A stretch of 64,000 bases of DNA from Diadema setosum (Eukaryota; Echinodermata; Echinoidea; Diadematoida; Diadematidae). The notes under the pieces were generated by a model. The model saw nothing but the letters and a program-made list of their open reading frames with translations, had not been told where the DNA came from and did not search any database. The stretch lies in contig CM067064.1 in the NCBI GenBank assembly GCA_033980235.1, forward strand, positions 27,405,781-27,469,780, given 5' to 3'. A program made the translations under genes and the position numbers. Shown piece after piece: positions 28,619-41,099 of this stretch (the first letter of the stretch is position 1; every line of letters begins with the position of its first letter).

Positions 28619-29898
28619 TGTCAGGATATGACATATTTTGTATTTGTCACGTAATAATTTGTATCATTGTACTACTGTTTATTAGGTAGCTCATGTAAGA
28701 AATTTATGTTATCGCAATGGTTACAAAAGAAGTGCAGCTTTAAAGACAAAAGCTTGCATCAAAATAACCATATAAGGAGATGTTGCGATGCACAATCAAA
28801 GTAAAAGAGAGTGATTTGGAATTAAATGTTTTGGGGATGAGTAAACCCGACATGACGTCAAAATACGAGGAAAGGGTATCCCTGGTAGTATGCCTCATAC
28901 TATCTGGTATGTGGACGTCATTCACGACGTCAAACACAAGTTTCTAGCTAGGTCAAAACAGGACCACTTCAAAGAATTTTGGTTTCCGTGGACAGGAAGT
29001 GATGACGTCAAGCAGAGACTTGACCAATGCAAAATGAGATATTCAGGAAAGTTTTGACAGACAGAAAACGCCAACCAATAAGAAAAGGGGGCAGGACTTC
29101 TATGAAAACTTTCTAGGAAGTCACTTGACTTCATTTAATTAATTTTACGTGGAGACCTATGGTCCAACAATGTATAAATATGCAGTGTTTGGGCATGAAA
29201 TTCAGATGCCACATTATTTGCGGAACACTCAGGACCAGGCTACGTTACTTCGAGATTGCGAAGTTAGAGAGTAGCAGAGTGTTATTTGGAATCAGTGTGA
29301 TTCAGGGATTGTTGCATTTCGGCTTGGACAGCCTGACCGTCCAAAAGAGAATCTAGGAGGATTCGAGTGTAAACACCAACAACTGTTGGTGTTTAGGGTT
29401 CCAGAGAGAGAGCCACCGTTTAGGGTTCCGGGGAGAGAGCCATCGTTTAGGGTTCCAGCGAGGACCAAGTTTAAGGTTCCAGCGAGGACCAGAAGAAAGG
29501 GGAGACGACCCGCTACCTCAGGCAGGGCATCGTCGACAACCTAGAGCAACCAAGCACGGGAGCTTCTAGAATAAACCAACGAGCAGAGCAACCAAGCTCA
29601 AGATCAAGTGGAATTGGATATCTGTATTCAAGTTTGTACACTGTACTATGTTATTGTTGTTAACGACCACAATTTGAGGCCAGATAATAAATCTTACTGA
29701 TTGTTACATTGTAAGAACACTGTGTGATTGGCTACTTATTTCGAGGCACTGTAGTTGCACAAGTGAAAGAGTTGATTGAGTGAATGGTCTGCTAACAATC
29801 TGCTGCATTTAGAGAAAGTCAACCTTTGACTATAGAAAAGATCCCAGTCGCAGGGAGGACTTTCGTTCCCCACATTCAGAGGAAAGTCCCCTGTGACA
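28619..29898 (+). repeat. 3' LTR
   Basis: It has the same 1280-base length as the 5' LTR and I saw no difference in line-by-line reading. It is followed at once by GACAT, the second copy of the target duplication, and the interrupted array exon. Confidence 0.92.
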
Positions 29899-30400
29899 GA
29901 CATCATATCTACATGCATAGTGTTTTCTTAGTCCAGCTCCCTTCAGTGGCCCAAGTGGGGCTGTATCACAGAGAAAGATTTCTTCATGAGCAACCGCTTA
30001 CCGTAGGGTGATCATTTTATAGACTGGTCTTTTTAGAGAATGGTTGAGACTGAAAAAAAGATATTAAATTACATTAAAATTCAGGCACATAATATTCCAA
30101 TCCATTTAGATAAAACTGGTTAGACAGGTTAATGGGACTGAATGACCAAAAATATGAATTGTTGCTATTTTGTAACAAAATTCTGTCAATAGATACTGTA
30201 AACATGTCGGTGAAGATCAATTTTTTTTTTCCTCAGTCGTTTTCTGTTTGACTTTTTAAGCCAGAGCCTCTGTCTTTAACTCTTGCCACTTCTGTCTGAC
30301 ATCTTGCCAGTCTACTTAGTCCTCCAGCTACTCTTAAGTCTCCTGACACATCTCTCCCAGCCTTTTTTTTTCCTGCTCCTCCACTGAAAATAAATTAAAA
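29899..30400 (-). pseudogene. array unit 3, right part
   Basis: It resumes after GACAT with the end of the OTU Cys exon, then the linker exon (29920-30040), the decayed EFYCYF exon (30070-30180) and the Myb-like exon (30235-30400; WRDVSGDLRVAGGLSRL type). Confidence 0.55.
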
Positions 30401-30664
30401 AGAAAAATTACGTTTAGTCTACAAAATGCTGAGAACAATCAAACTTAAAGACATAAGTTAACATAGTTTATAGTTTGACAAATCTGAGTTGCATAGGTTG
30501 AAATGTCATCAGAATATCTGATGGGGTGGACAAGTTTGCATGTATAAAAATAAAAAAGATTGCACTTTAACAATACTTTTAATGCTTCAAAAACTACAAA
30601 TCTAATACAGCATCCTTTTACTACATCTCTGTCCTCAATTTTTTCATTCAATCAATCATAATAA

Positions 30665-31897
30665 ACAGATGGATCCTATTGGGGAGACATTAGGGTCCAC
30701 AAGATATCGACTTGGTGGTAGCTTGCTTGGGGTTGCCTTGGATTAAACACGGTGTTAAGCACCCTGACACCCAAATCCTGCATACCATTCATGGTTGGAT
30801 ATAAGGATACAATTGGTCTACCAATGATGGTTCCATATAACCATCCGTTTATCTGCTTCAGACTGTACATCATCATCATTATTATTATCATATTATTATT
30901 ACTATTATTATTTGAGGAGGGAGAGATCATAGTCATTAGGTTCATAAGTATTAGGCACCCGTTGGAATCCATGGGTCTTGGGGCTTTGTATTTTTTTCTT
31001 TAATATTTCTGTACCCACATTGTGAGAAGAAGAAATACACATAGAATATTTTTGTCTTCATCTGCTCAGACCTCATTTCTGTTTATATCACCAAACTTGG
31101 TTTGATGGATCATAGAACCACTCGTTTATCTCATTGAGACCTTTCAGTGTTATTATTATTAGTATTATTATTATCATTATTTGTATTAATATTATTTGGG
31201 GGAGGGGAGATTTCATAGTAATTAGGCTTTTTTTATTATTTTATATATTTCATTGACATAGGGATGAATCAAGGGAATTGAGGAGAAAAGTTTATCGGTC
31301 AAGAATGGTGATTTTTTTTTTTCTGTCATGTCAAGGTTACTATAGCAATACGCTTGATAAACGGTTCAAATAGCTTCATTATCATTAATATTTCATTTTA
31401 AACATTAAAACAATCCAGTACCTGTTTGTGTCTCTTCTGCCCACTCTTAGTTATGGATCATAGCACCCCTCCCCCATTCATTTGCATTTGCCTATTGTAT
31501 TATTATCATTATTTCAGTGTATCATTGTTATTGTTGTTATTATTATTATTATTGTTATTATTATTATCATTATTATGATTATTATTATTACTAGTGTCTG
31601 ATCCAGAGGGGGTGCAACTGGCACACACCCCCTTATTTTTTGTTAAAAACAAAAAAACAAAAAAATAAAAAGAAACAAATGAAATGAAACCTGGAAGTGG
31701 CACCAGAAATATTAGTTGCCCCTCCCCCCCCCCCCTTAACAGAATTCTTGGATCAGCAGTAGGTCATAATATAGGGATGAATCAAGTTAGGTGGAAATGT
31801 TAATTTGTTAAGAAATGTAAAAATATGTTTTCCCCCATTTTTCTGCTCTTGATAAAAAGGCTTTCTGAAGGCAATCCTGCGCAAACTGTCCAAACTT
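30665..31897. repeat. array spacer type A with truncated OTU exon island
   Basis: An OTU C-terminal exon fragment (30665-30835, MNGMQDLGVRVLNTVFNPR on the minus strand) is cut on both sides. Next comes ~1.06 kb of non-coding spacer with three ATT-rich microsatellites (about 30870-30915, 31140-31195, 31500-31590), a C run (31723-31735) and A/T runs. The same spacer recurs at 33446-34445, 42546-43528 and 45081-46150. Confidence 0.6.
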
Positions 31898-33010
31898 TCA
31901 TTGTCTAAGGCAGAGATACTTCAAGAAATGACTTTGTAACATCAGGAGTGGCACATAGGATTCACTTTCATCTAGCATGAGGTCAATAACCTCAGTTCTT
32001 GTTTGTTTCAGAAAAGAAACAAAATGGATAGGATTCCACATGGATCCTATTGGGGGAGGCATTCGTGTCCATAAGATATCGACAGTGAGGTAACTTGCTT
32101 GGGGTTGCCTTGGATTAAAGACGGTGTTGAGGGCCCCTATGCCCAAGTCCTGCAGACCATTCATGGTTGGATATAAAGACACAATTAGGTCTACCAATGA
32201 TGGTTGCCAAGGCAGCCATGGCTGAATTGTCCAAGTTGTGATCCTTGACACAATGTGCACATTACTGCTGATAGCTAGTGCTCACATTGTCTATTTGTGA
32301 ATTTTTGTAGTGATGAATGTAGAACTACTTCTGCATCACCATTTCAATGCAGGTTGTAAAATGCAGCTCACTGGTCATGTCTCGTCTTCCCATCAGGGTG
32401 GCGCTAAGTGCATTAAATACTAGTAGGCAGTTACTGTCACCACTAACATGTACAGACACCTGAGGCATATGTTTGCCATTCCTGAATGATGAGAATATGT
32501 TGTATGACATCATATCTACATGCATTGTGTTTACTAAGTCCAGCTCCCTTCAATGGCCCAAGTGGGGCTGTATCACAGAGAAAGATTTCTTCATGAGCAA
32601 CCGCTTACCGTAGGGTGATCATATTATAGACTGGTCTTTTTAGAGAATGGTTGAGACTGAAAAAAGATATTAAATTACATTAAAATTCAGGCACATAATA
32701 TTCCAATCCATATAGATAAAACTGGTTAGACAGGTTAATGGGACTGAATGACCAAAAATATGAATTGTTGCTATTTTGTAACAAAATTCTGTGAATAGAT
32801 ACTGTAAACATGTTTGTGAATATCAATTTATTTTTTTTTCCTCAGTCGTTTTCTGTTTGACTTTTTAAGCCAGAGCCTCTGTCTTTAACTCTTGCCACTT
32901 CTGTCTGACATCTTGCCAGTCTACTTAGTCCTCCAGCTACTCTTAAGTCTCCTGACACATCTCTCCCAGCCTTTTTTTTTTCCCTGCTCCTCCACTGAAA
33001 ATAAATTAAT
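31898..33010 (-). pseudogene. array unit 4: OTU/Myb gene copy
   Basis: The C-terminal OTU exon (31898-32260) is open for 120 codons: PSLVDLIVSLYPTMNGLQD, LNTVFNPRQPQASY, VDILWTRM and WNPIHFVSFLKQ, where the His of IHFV is the probable catalytic His. Next come the OTU Cys exon 32335-32525 (HVSGDSNCLLVFNA, frame-shifted), linker exon 32528-32640, EFYCYF exon 32670-32780 and Myb-like exon 32840-33000. OTU proteases remove ubiquitin. Here the set is decayed, and the Asp-Gly-Asn-Cys block reads Asp-Ser-Asn-Cys. Confidence 0.6.
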
Positions 33011-33269
33011 AAGAAAAATTATGTTTAGTCTACAAATATGCTGATAACAATCAAACTTAAAGACATAAGTTAACATAGTTTATAGTTTGACAAATCTGAG
33101 CTGCTAGGTTGAAATGTCGTCAGAATATCTGATGGGGTGGACAAGTTTGCATGTATAAAAATTAAAAAGATTGCACTTTAACAATACTTTTGATGCTTCA
33201 AAAACTACAAATCTAATACAGCATCCTTTTACTACATCTCTGTCCTCAATTTTTTCATTCAATCAATCA

Positions 33270-34445
33270 TAATAAACAGATGGATCCTATTGGGGAGACA
33301 TTAGGGTCCACAAGATATCGACTTGGTGGTAGCTTGCTTGGGGTTGCCTTGGATTAAACACAGTGTTAACACCCTGACACCCAAATCCTGCATACCATTC
33401 ATGGTTGGATGTAAGGATACAATTGGTCTACCAATGATGGTTCCATATAACTATCCGTTTATCTGCTTCAGACTGTACATCATCATCATTATTATTATCA
33501 TATTATTATTACTATTATTATTTGAGGAGGGAGAGATCATAGTCATTAGGTTCATAAGTATTAGGCACCCGTTGGAATCCATGGGTCTTGGGGCTTTGTA
33601 TTTTTTTCTTTAATATTTCTGTACCCACATTGTGAGAAGAAGAAATACACATAGAATATTTTTGTCTTCATCTGCTCGGACCTCATTTCTGTTTATATCA
33701 CCAAACTTGGTTTGATGGATCATAGAACCACTCGTTTATCTCATTGAGACCTTTCAGTGTTATTATCAGTATTATTATTATTATTGTTATTTGTATTCAT
33801 ATTATTTGGGGGAGGGGAGATTTCATAGTAATTAGGCTTTTTTTATTATTTTATATATTTCATTGACATAGGGATGAATCAAGGGAATTGAGGAGAAAAG
33901 TTTATCGGTCAAGAATGGTGATTTTCTTTTTCTGTCATGTCAAGGTTACTATAGCAATACGCTTGATAAATGGTTCAAATAGCTCCATTATCATTAATAT
34001 TTCATTTTAAACATTAAAACAATCCAGTACCTGTTTGTGTCTCTTCTGCCCACTCTAAGTTATGGATCATAGCACCCCTTCCCCCATTCATTTGCATTTA
34101 CCTATTGTATTATTATCATTATTTCAGTGTATCATTGTTATTATTATTATTATTATTATTATTAGTGTCTGATCCAGAGGGCGCGCAACCGGCGCACGCC
34201 CCCCTTATTTTTTGTTAAAAACAAAAGAAATAAAAAGAAACAAATGAAATGAAACCTGGAAATGGCACCAGAAATATTATCTATTTTAACAGAATTCTTG
34301 GATCAGCAGTAGGTCATAATATAGGGATGAATCAAGTTAGGTGGAAATGTTAATTTGTTAAGAAATGTAAAAATATGTTTCCCCCATTTTTCTGCTCTTG
34401 ATAAAAAGGCTTTTCTGAAGGCAATCCTGCGCAAACTGCAAACTT
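33270..34445. repeat. array spacer type A, second copy, with OTU exon island
   Basis: Exon fragment at 33270-33445, then the spacer. It is very close to 30665-31897 but lacks part of the third ATT tract and the C run near its end (compare 34100-34290). Confidence 0.6.
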
Positions 34446-35980
34446 TCATTGTCTAAGGCAGAGATACTTCAAGAAATGACTTTGTAACATCAAGAGTGGC
34501 ACATAGGATTCACTTTCATCTAGCATGAGGTCAATAACCTCAGTTCTTGTTTGTTTCAGAAAAGAAACAAAATGGATAGGATTCCACATGGATCCTATTA
34601 GGGGAAGCATTCGTGTCCACAAGATAACGACTGAGAGGTAACTTGCTTGGGGTTGCCTCAGACTAAAGATGGTGTTGAGCACCCTAATGCCCAAAACCTG
34701 CAGACTATTCATGGTTGTATATAAGGATACAATTGGTCTACCAATGATGGTTGCCAAGGCAGCCATAACTAAATTGTCCATGCACATGAGTAGTTGTGAT
34801 CATGAGTACAATCTACACAGGCCTGCTGATAACTAGTGCTCATGTTGCCTATCTTTGAGTTTCTATAATGATGAATGTAGAACTGCTCCATGTCACCACT
34901 TTAATGCAGGTTGTAAAATGCAGCTCACTGGTCATGTCTTCCCACCAGGGTGGCGCTAAGTGCATTAAATAGGCAGTTACTGTCACCACTAACATGTACA
35001 GACAACTGAGGCATATGTTTGCCATTGCTGAATGATGAGAATATGTTGTATGACATCGTATGTACATGCATTGTGTTTTCTAAGTCCAGCTCCCTTCAAT
35101 GGCCCAAGTGGGGCTGTATCACAGAGAAAGATTTCTTCATGAGCGACCGCTTACCGTAGGGTGATCATATGACTGGTCTTTTTAGAGAATGGTTGAGACT
35201 GAAAAAAGATATGAAATTACATTAAAATTCAGGCACATAATATTCCAATCCATTTAGATAAAACTGGTAAGACATGTTAATGGGACTGAATGAACAAGAA
35301 TATGAATTGCTGCTATTTTGTAACAAAATTCTGTCACTAAATACTGTAAACATTGTTGTGTTCACTGACCGCGCGACCATACCCCAGACACGGGTTAGTA
35401 ATCACATATGCACTAGCGATGACTCGCTTGTGTTGTGGCTAAGCGGTGGGCAACCTTCCCACTCAGAACCTACTAAAATACACTACCTTACTTACAACCT
35501 GCGATAATAAAACTAACTACACTACTGTTACAGCTATTACTGAGCTCACCTGCGTTACCTCGAGGTTCTTGCCTAGCTTAAGCTGTAGATGGCTGACGAT
35601 TGGAGATGAGAGTCGAAGTAGCATGTCAGACTTGATAACCATTCTTCCAATCAGCGCCTTCGCCGTCCAATCAGCAGACAGAACTGTAGCCCCCCAATTT
35701 GCATAAATCCCACCCCGACTGACCCATTAACTAAATAGGGGTGTTCAGCCCTACAACCAAAAGATGAACCCAATTTACCACTACAACATGTTTGTGAATA
35801 TCAATTCATTTTTTTTTCCTCAGTCGTTTTCTGTTTGACTTTTTAAGCCAGAGCCTCTGTCTTTAACTCTTGCCACTTCTGTCTGACATCTTGCCAGTCT
35901 ACGTCCTCCAGCTACTCTCAGCCTCCGTCCACATCTCTCCCAACTTTTATTTCCTGCTCCTCCACTGGAAATCAATTAAT
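34446..35980 (-). pseudogene. array unit 5, split by a solo LTR
   Basis: C-terminal OTU exon 34446-34787 (113 codons open, GRPIVSLYTTMNSLQVLGIR and WNPIHFVSFL), OTU Cys exon 34905-35070 (truncated block near GGCGCTAAGTGC), linker exon 35075-35175, EFYCYF exon 35220-35340, solo LTR 35354-35785, Myb-like exon 35825-35980. Confidence 0.55.
35354..35785. mobile_element. 432-bp solo LTR
   Basis: It begins TGTTGTG and ends ACTACA (TG...CA). It is flanked by ACAT (35350-35353 and 35786-35789), which occurs once in the uninterrupted sister copies (for example near 32808). It contains two CCAATCAG boxes, TAACTAAATAGGGG as a weak TATA-like site and AATAAA near 35505. No internal element sequence remains, so it arose by LTR-LTR recombination or is another short TG/CA element. 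It does not match the Gmr1 LTR. Confidence 0.65.
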
Positions 35981-36299
35981 TAGACCAATTAGTGTACATT
36001 TAGTCTACAAATATGCTGATAACAATCAAACTTAAAAGCATAAGTTAACATAGTTTATAGTTTAAGAAATCAAAGCTGCATAGGTTGAAATGTTGTCATA
36101 ATGTCTGATGGGGTGGACAAATTAACATGTATAAAAATAGAAAAGGATGCACTTTAACAATACTTTTAATGCTTCAAAAACTACAATCTAATACAGCATC
36201 CTTTTACTACACCTCTGTTCTTAACTATTTCGTTCAATCAATCATTGAATTCTTAATGTTAAACAGATGGATTTTTGTTAAATGTTAAATGTTTTGATA

Positions 36300-36910
36300 A
36301 TGTTAAACAGATTGATCCTTTTGGGGAGACATTTGCATCTACAAGATATCGACTCTGAGGTAACTTGCTTGGGGTTGCCTTGGATTAAAGACGGTGTTGA
36401 GCGCCCCGATGCCCAAGTCCTGCAGACCATTCATGGTTGGATATAAAGACACAATTGGGTCTACCAATGATGGTTGCCAAGGCAGCCATGGCTGAATTGT
36501 CCACACACATGAGTAGTTGTGATCCTTAGCACAGTCTACACAGGCCTGCTGATAGCTTACAAGCTAGTGTACTCTCATTGCCTATTTCTGAATTTTTGTA
36601 GGGATGAATATAGAACTACTTCTGCTTCATTTCAATGCCGGTTGTAAAATGCAGCTCACTGGTCATGTCTTGTCTTCCCACCAGGGTGGTGCTAAGTGCA
36701 TTGAATAGGCAGTTACCATCACCAGTAACATGTACAGACAACTGTGGCATTTGTTTGCCATTCCTTAATGGTGAGAGTATGTTTTATGACATTGTATCTA
36801 CCTTCATGGTGTTTTCTAAGTCCAGCTCCCTACAAAATGACCCAAATGGGGCTGTATCACAGAGAATGATTTCTTTTTCATGAGCAACCGCTTACTGTAG
36901 GGTGATCATA
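36300..36910 (-). pseudogene. array unit 6, left part
   Basis: OTU C-terminal exon 36310-36540, OTU Cys exon 36640-36800 with a distinct variant (CAGTTACCATCACCAGTAAC), linker exon 36805-36910, which is then interrupted by the Harbinger block at GATCATA (36904-36910). The same variant exon is found in unit 10. Confidence 0.55.
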
Positions 36911-37570
36911 CTACTGTATGACCTCTGATGGTGAAACTCCTTAAAAACCCTTTTTGTTTTTGCAACTGTAGCCTACACTGCAGTGCATTAATATCATATG
37001 GTATGGGACATTAAAATGGGGCCTATGACAACTTCATAAAAAGCTGATGTACATCACAGATTTTTTTATCTTGATGTAGGCGCGTGGACTATAGGCTATA
37101 TATGTCATATGTCTAAATATATTCTTTTCTATGAGTATCGCAATAAGAAATGACCAATACACAATAATGCAGTGACTACAATGTAAAGGGAATGCTAAGA
37201 AAGGGAGAAAGAATTCTCCCCTAACCATTTCATTTTGCCAGAGAGATTATCCATCTGAGAAATAACAGAGTTTTTAATGATGTATGTGATATTACAAGAG
37301 GATAGTAGGTACTTTGAAGTATCGCATGGTTGAATTCTTATATGTTTCCCTCCCCCCCCCCCAAAAAAAATGCTTTTAGGCCCTAAATAATATTTTGTGT
37401 GTACTTTACGGAACCGTGCTCTAGGAGTGTTTGTTTGTTTGTTTGTTTTTCCGGAGGGGGGGGGGGGGGAGGGAGTTGGAAAATGGTACTGATGGAGAGG
37501 AGGGGACTACATGATGTCATGGTCAGTCAGTCATGCGCAAAAAATACCTATGCATGTAAGACGTGTATGA

Positions 37571-37715
37571 TGCTCATTTTCCCCGAGTTTGGAGGCATAT
37601 GCAGGCCGACGTTGGTACAGTCTACTGCCCCGGTCACCCTGGGAAATCCCGCAATCTGAAACAACATATCTTGGATCTTGGCCACTCTTGCAGCTCTTCG
37701 GGGGAAACGGATGAA
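37571..37715 (-). pseudogene. Harbinger transposase DDE exon, copy 1 (truncated)
   Basis: It has the same acceptor (CTCAG before 37715) and the same start as the copy-2 exon at 48759-48530. A 102-bp deletion between two TGCTC repeats removes its 3' third and donor, and an extra AT in GGCATATGCAGG shifts the frame. Confidence 0.6.
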
Positions 37716-38501
37716 CTGAGTGAAGAAGGGTGAAAAGTAGTGGAATTTAACTCGCTATGAAGTAGACATCGACTTTGTTTATAATTTCAAGGGTAGGTCA
37801 TACAGTCAGTCAGAATCTGACTGACGTTAGACTATTCACCTTGGATATCGGGTTTCTTTTTGTGTAGGCAAGCAACAGACGAACGATGTCATATATTGTG
37901 TCCCATTTGTTGTGTTTGCTGTATTTTTTTTTTACAAGCACATGCCATTTAAACATAAATTAGGCATTTCTCCTGACGCGCATGGCATTGATCGTGACAA
38001 TAACATGTTAGTGTATATGAGAGGTGTATTTTTACGTAGACTATTACTTAACGCTCAACGATTAGGCTGACTTTTGACTTAACAATAGCACTCGCAGCTC
38101 AGACTGACACTGTCAGTGACAGTGAACTGGGCCGGGCACGCACGTTGGCACAGAAACTACAGCAGTGCAGTGTTCATACTGATAGTGTTGCATAAAATAG
38201 TCTCGTACTCTCCTAGCTGTCGGATCTAGATATCCTTATTGCTTGTTGTATTTTACAGTCTTTTACGGAAGGAGGCCTTTGCTTAATATCCTCCGGCTGT
38301 ACAAGAAAATCTGCAACAATCAGGACCATGGATTGGTAATAGCTCTTACAATATTAACATTGTTACAACTAACCGTTTACATGTAAGCCTACAGAAGGTA
38401 TTTTGATTGGTGCATTGTGAAGTGATATAACATAATTATGGTCGTTAGATCTAGCTTAATGAAAATATAAGGTCTGCTAAAAACTGTCAAAATATTTCTA
38501 C

Positions 38502-38645
38502 CTCATTCCTCCGTTTTACAAGGGTCAACGTCACCCTGCGAATCGCACGGCTGGTGGTGGCAATGCTGACTCGATGCATCCTTGCTATGTTGCCATGGCA
38601 AGCAAGGATCCAGATGCAAAATATGCAAGCGTAACAAACACCATC
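38502..38645 (-). pseudogene. Harbinger transposase HTH exon, copy 1
   Basis: The minus strand reads GNIARMHRVSIATTSRAIRR and VTLTLVKRRNE, then a donor GTAGAAAT at 38501. This is the helix-turn-helix just before the DDE domain of PIF/Harbinger transposases (the family of the HARBI1 protein). The frame is open through 38807, but the upstream part is not convincing as the true exon. Confidence 0.55.
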
Positions 38646-38926
38646 AAGCTGGCATCTAATGCACGAGATCTCCTCGTGGGATGCTGGAGCTTTCCTTTCG
38701 TCCCAACCTAGTATTAGATGATTCATGGTTGATTTAGCCTCTCCTATATCAATGCTTAATTGTGATTGTACAATATATGTGTGAAATAATAATAAAAAAA
38801 AAAACACTTGTATAGTTGGTCCTTTTCAGTTCTTCGATCTGTTCTTTTAGAGTCTCATTCTCTTTTTTCAAATTCCAGTTAGACTTTGCAAGGGTACCAT
38901 TCTTCTGTCTTTCATGCCTTGTTTCA

Positions 38927-39164
38927 CATACTTGCCAACTGATAAGATTTTATCAGATTCAGTAAGATTTTTTACATTAAAAATAGTAAAATAAGATTTT
39001 CTGTCAGAGAAATAAGATTTTAAAAAAAATATTTAGATCTACCTTTAATGTATATTTTCTGAAGATTTGACTGAAAGTAAGATTTTTAACTTCAGTTTGC
39101 ATATAAAATATGATTTTTGCAATCCATGAGTAAGATATTTCATCTTGAAATGTTGGCAGGTATG
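38927..39164. mobile_element. 238-bp MITE, copy 1, GTTTCA target duplication
   Basis: The ends CATACTTGCCAAC and GTTGGCAGGTATG are inverted copies with one mismatch. GTTTCA flanks both sides (38921-38926, 39165-39170) and occurs once in the empty paralogues at about 40246-40251 and 51283-51288. The interior repeats TAAGATTTT-like phrases. There is no coding capacity. Confidence 0.85.
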
Positions 39165-40001
39165 GTTTCATAGTGTTTGCTGCCTTATCAATGGAGTCTA
39201 TTATCTGCTGCATTTGCTGCATCCCAGGAAACTGGGATGGCTTGTTTCCATGGATATCCTCAGTTGCTGCATTTTGTTATCCAAGCCATACGTATCGTTC
39301 ATTGACAGTGGTTCGGATGGTCCAAATATTTTGTGCAACACAGTATCTCTCTCTCGCCAATAATACTACCCTGAACTTTGCTCCATTTGACATGGTCCCT
39401 TCAGTGATGTGTACAGAGCACAAGGATTGCACTGTTTAAAAATAAAAAACAATAAAAAACAAACAAACAAACCTTTGATTTTTTTTTTCCAGAGCCTCTC
39501 TTCATCCCAACCTATGATTATGTGATTCATGGCTAATTTAGCTTCTCCTATATGAATACTTAATTGTGATGATTGTATAATATAAATGAAACAAAAAGTA
39601 CTTATACATTCATTACATGAGTACCAGTGCAAGTAAACTGGCCCAAGCATAATAGGATTACTGAGAAATGAGTTGCGGATCATTTTTTGTGCTTTAAAAC
39701 CAGTGACGTTACATAGCATGGCCCTAAATTAAATGTTCTGTCAGTGCCAAGTTCTGTGAAGAACATTTGCATATTTCAGCCTTCGCATAAAATCCAGTCT
39801 GTTTCATTTCCTTGACAGTTACCATGGGCTGCTCATTCAAAGCCAAACATGGTAATCCAAGATATGTCAATTCCAAATGTGTACATAGATAAAAAGTTTT
39901 ACTATTTACATTGACATTTTCTTCTTCATCATCATTTCTATATTTGTCTCATGATTTAGTATTCTCTAAACAAGCAAGTGTGAAATTTTAAGAGAACTGT
40001 C

Positions 40002-40262
40002 TCACACAGGACTATCTTGCTGTCCTGATGAAGGCACACTTTGCCGGGTAGCACCTTCGTCTTTGGAGTCTGGAAATAGAACAGAGAGGCTCGACTGTAA
40101 ACTTTGGAAATCTTCTTCGGCCTTACTTCGTTTCCTTTTCAGTTCTTCGATCTGTTCCCTCAGAGCCTCATTCTCTTTTTTTTTTTTCAAATTCCAGTTA
40201 GCCTTGGCGAGGATACCATTCTTCTGTTGCATGTCTTTCATGCCTTGTTTCATAGTGTTCAC
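40002..40262 (-). pseudogene. coiled-coil protein C-terminal exon, copy 1
   Basis: The 86-codon frame has TMKQGMKDMQQKNGILAKAN, then a Glu/Lys-rich heptad region (EALREQIEELKRKRSKAEED) and a polar tail ending SSGQQDSPV before the stop. It resembles the C-terminal coiled coil of the Myb/SANT-type second protein of Harbinger elements, which helps the transposase bind DNA; the DNA-binding part is not seen. Part of the same sequence recurs near 38840-38925 and 39165-39220, where the 238-bp MITE splits it. Confidence 0.4.
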
Positions 40263-40449
40263 TGCCTTATCAATGGAGTCTATGATCTGCTACATTTGCA
40301 TTTGCTACATCCCTGCTCCCAACTGAATTTTCCTCATCTTCATCCTTTGTACCAGGCCAGTGAGGCATAATGTTGAAGACATGATCTCCTCAACCATTGT
40401 GAATATACAATAGCAAATTCACCATCCCTTCAAAGTACTACTTGATCTT

Positions 40450-40830
40450 GATCATATTATAGACTGGTCTTTTTAGAGAATGGTTGAGATTGAATAAAGA
40501 TATAAAATTACATTAAAATTCAGGCACATAATATTCCAATCCATTTAGATAAAACTGGTTAGACAGGTTAATGGGACTGAATGGCCAAAAATATGAATTG
40601 TTGCTATTTTATAACAAAATTTTGTCAATAGATCCTGTAAACATGTCGGTGAAGATCAATTTATTCTTTTTTCTTCAGTCATATTCTGTTTGACTTTTTA
40701 AGCCAGAGCCTCTGTCTTTAACTCTTGCCACTTCTGTCTGACATCTTGCCAGTCTACGTCCTCCAGCTACTCTCAGCCTCCGTCCACATCTCTCCCAACT
40801 TTTATTTCCTGCTCCTCCACTGAAAATCAA
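40450..40830 (-). pseudogene. array unit 6, right part
   Basis: It resumes at GATCATATTATAGACTGG with the end of the linker exon, EFYCYF exon 40510-40620 and Myb-like exon 40680-40830. Confidence 0.5.
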
Positions 40831-41099
40831 TTAATTAGACCAATTACATTTAGTCTACAAATATGCTTATAACAATCAAACTTAAAAGCATAAGTTAACA
40901 TAGTTTATAGTTTGACAAATCAGAGCTGCATAGGTTGAAATGTCGTCAGAATGTCTGATGGGGTGGACAAATTAACATGTATAAAAATAGAAAAGGTTGC
41001 ACTTTAACAATACTTTTAATGCTTCAAAAACTACAAATCTAATACAGCATCCTTTTACTACACCTCTGTTCTTAACTTTTTTTCGTTCAATCAATCGTA

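Larger units (their letters stand above)
22618..29898 (+). mobile_element. Gmr1-like Ty3/gypsy LTR retrotransposon, 7281 bp, near-intact
   Basis: Two 1280-bp LTRs start TGTCAGG and end GTGACA. The 5-bp target duplication GACAT lies at 22613-22617 and 29899-29903, and the empty site is visible in sister array copies (about 32505-32515). Between the LTRs are a PBS-like site, gag, a pol ORF and a purine tract. Domain order in pol is protease, integrase, reverse transcriptase, RNase H, the Ty1/copia-like order in a gypsy-type sequence that defines the Gmr1 group of deuterostomes. I found no difference between the two LTRs by eye, which implies a recent insertion. The only defect I see is one in-frame TGA in gag. 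Confidence 0.9.
36911..40449. mobile_element. Harbinger-containing block, copy 1 (3539 bp)
   Basis: The 7-bp GATCATA lies at both edges (36904-36910 and 40450-40456) and occurs once in uninterrupted array copies, so the block behaves as an insertion. Inside, on the minus strand, are PIF/Harbinger transposase exons and coiled-coil exons. A ~800-bp segment is tandemly duplicated within (about 38690-39480 and 39490-40330), and a 238-bp MITE sits in one of the two. I see no matching terminal inverted repeats at the block edges. Confidence 0.5.
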
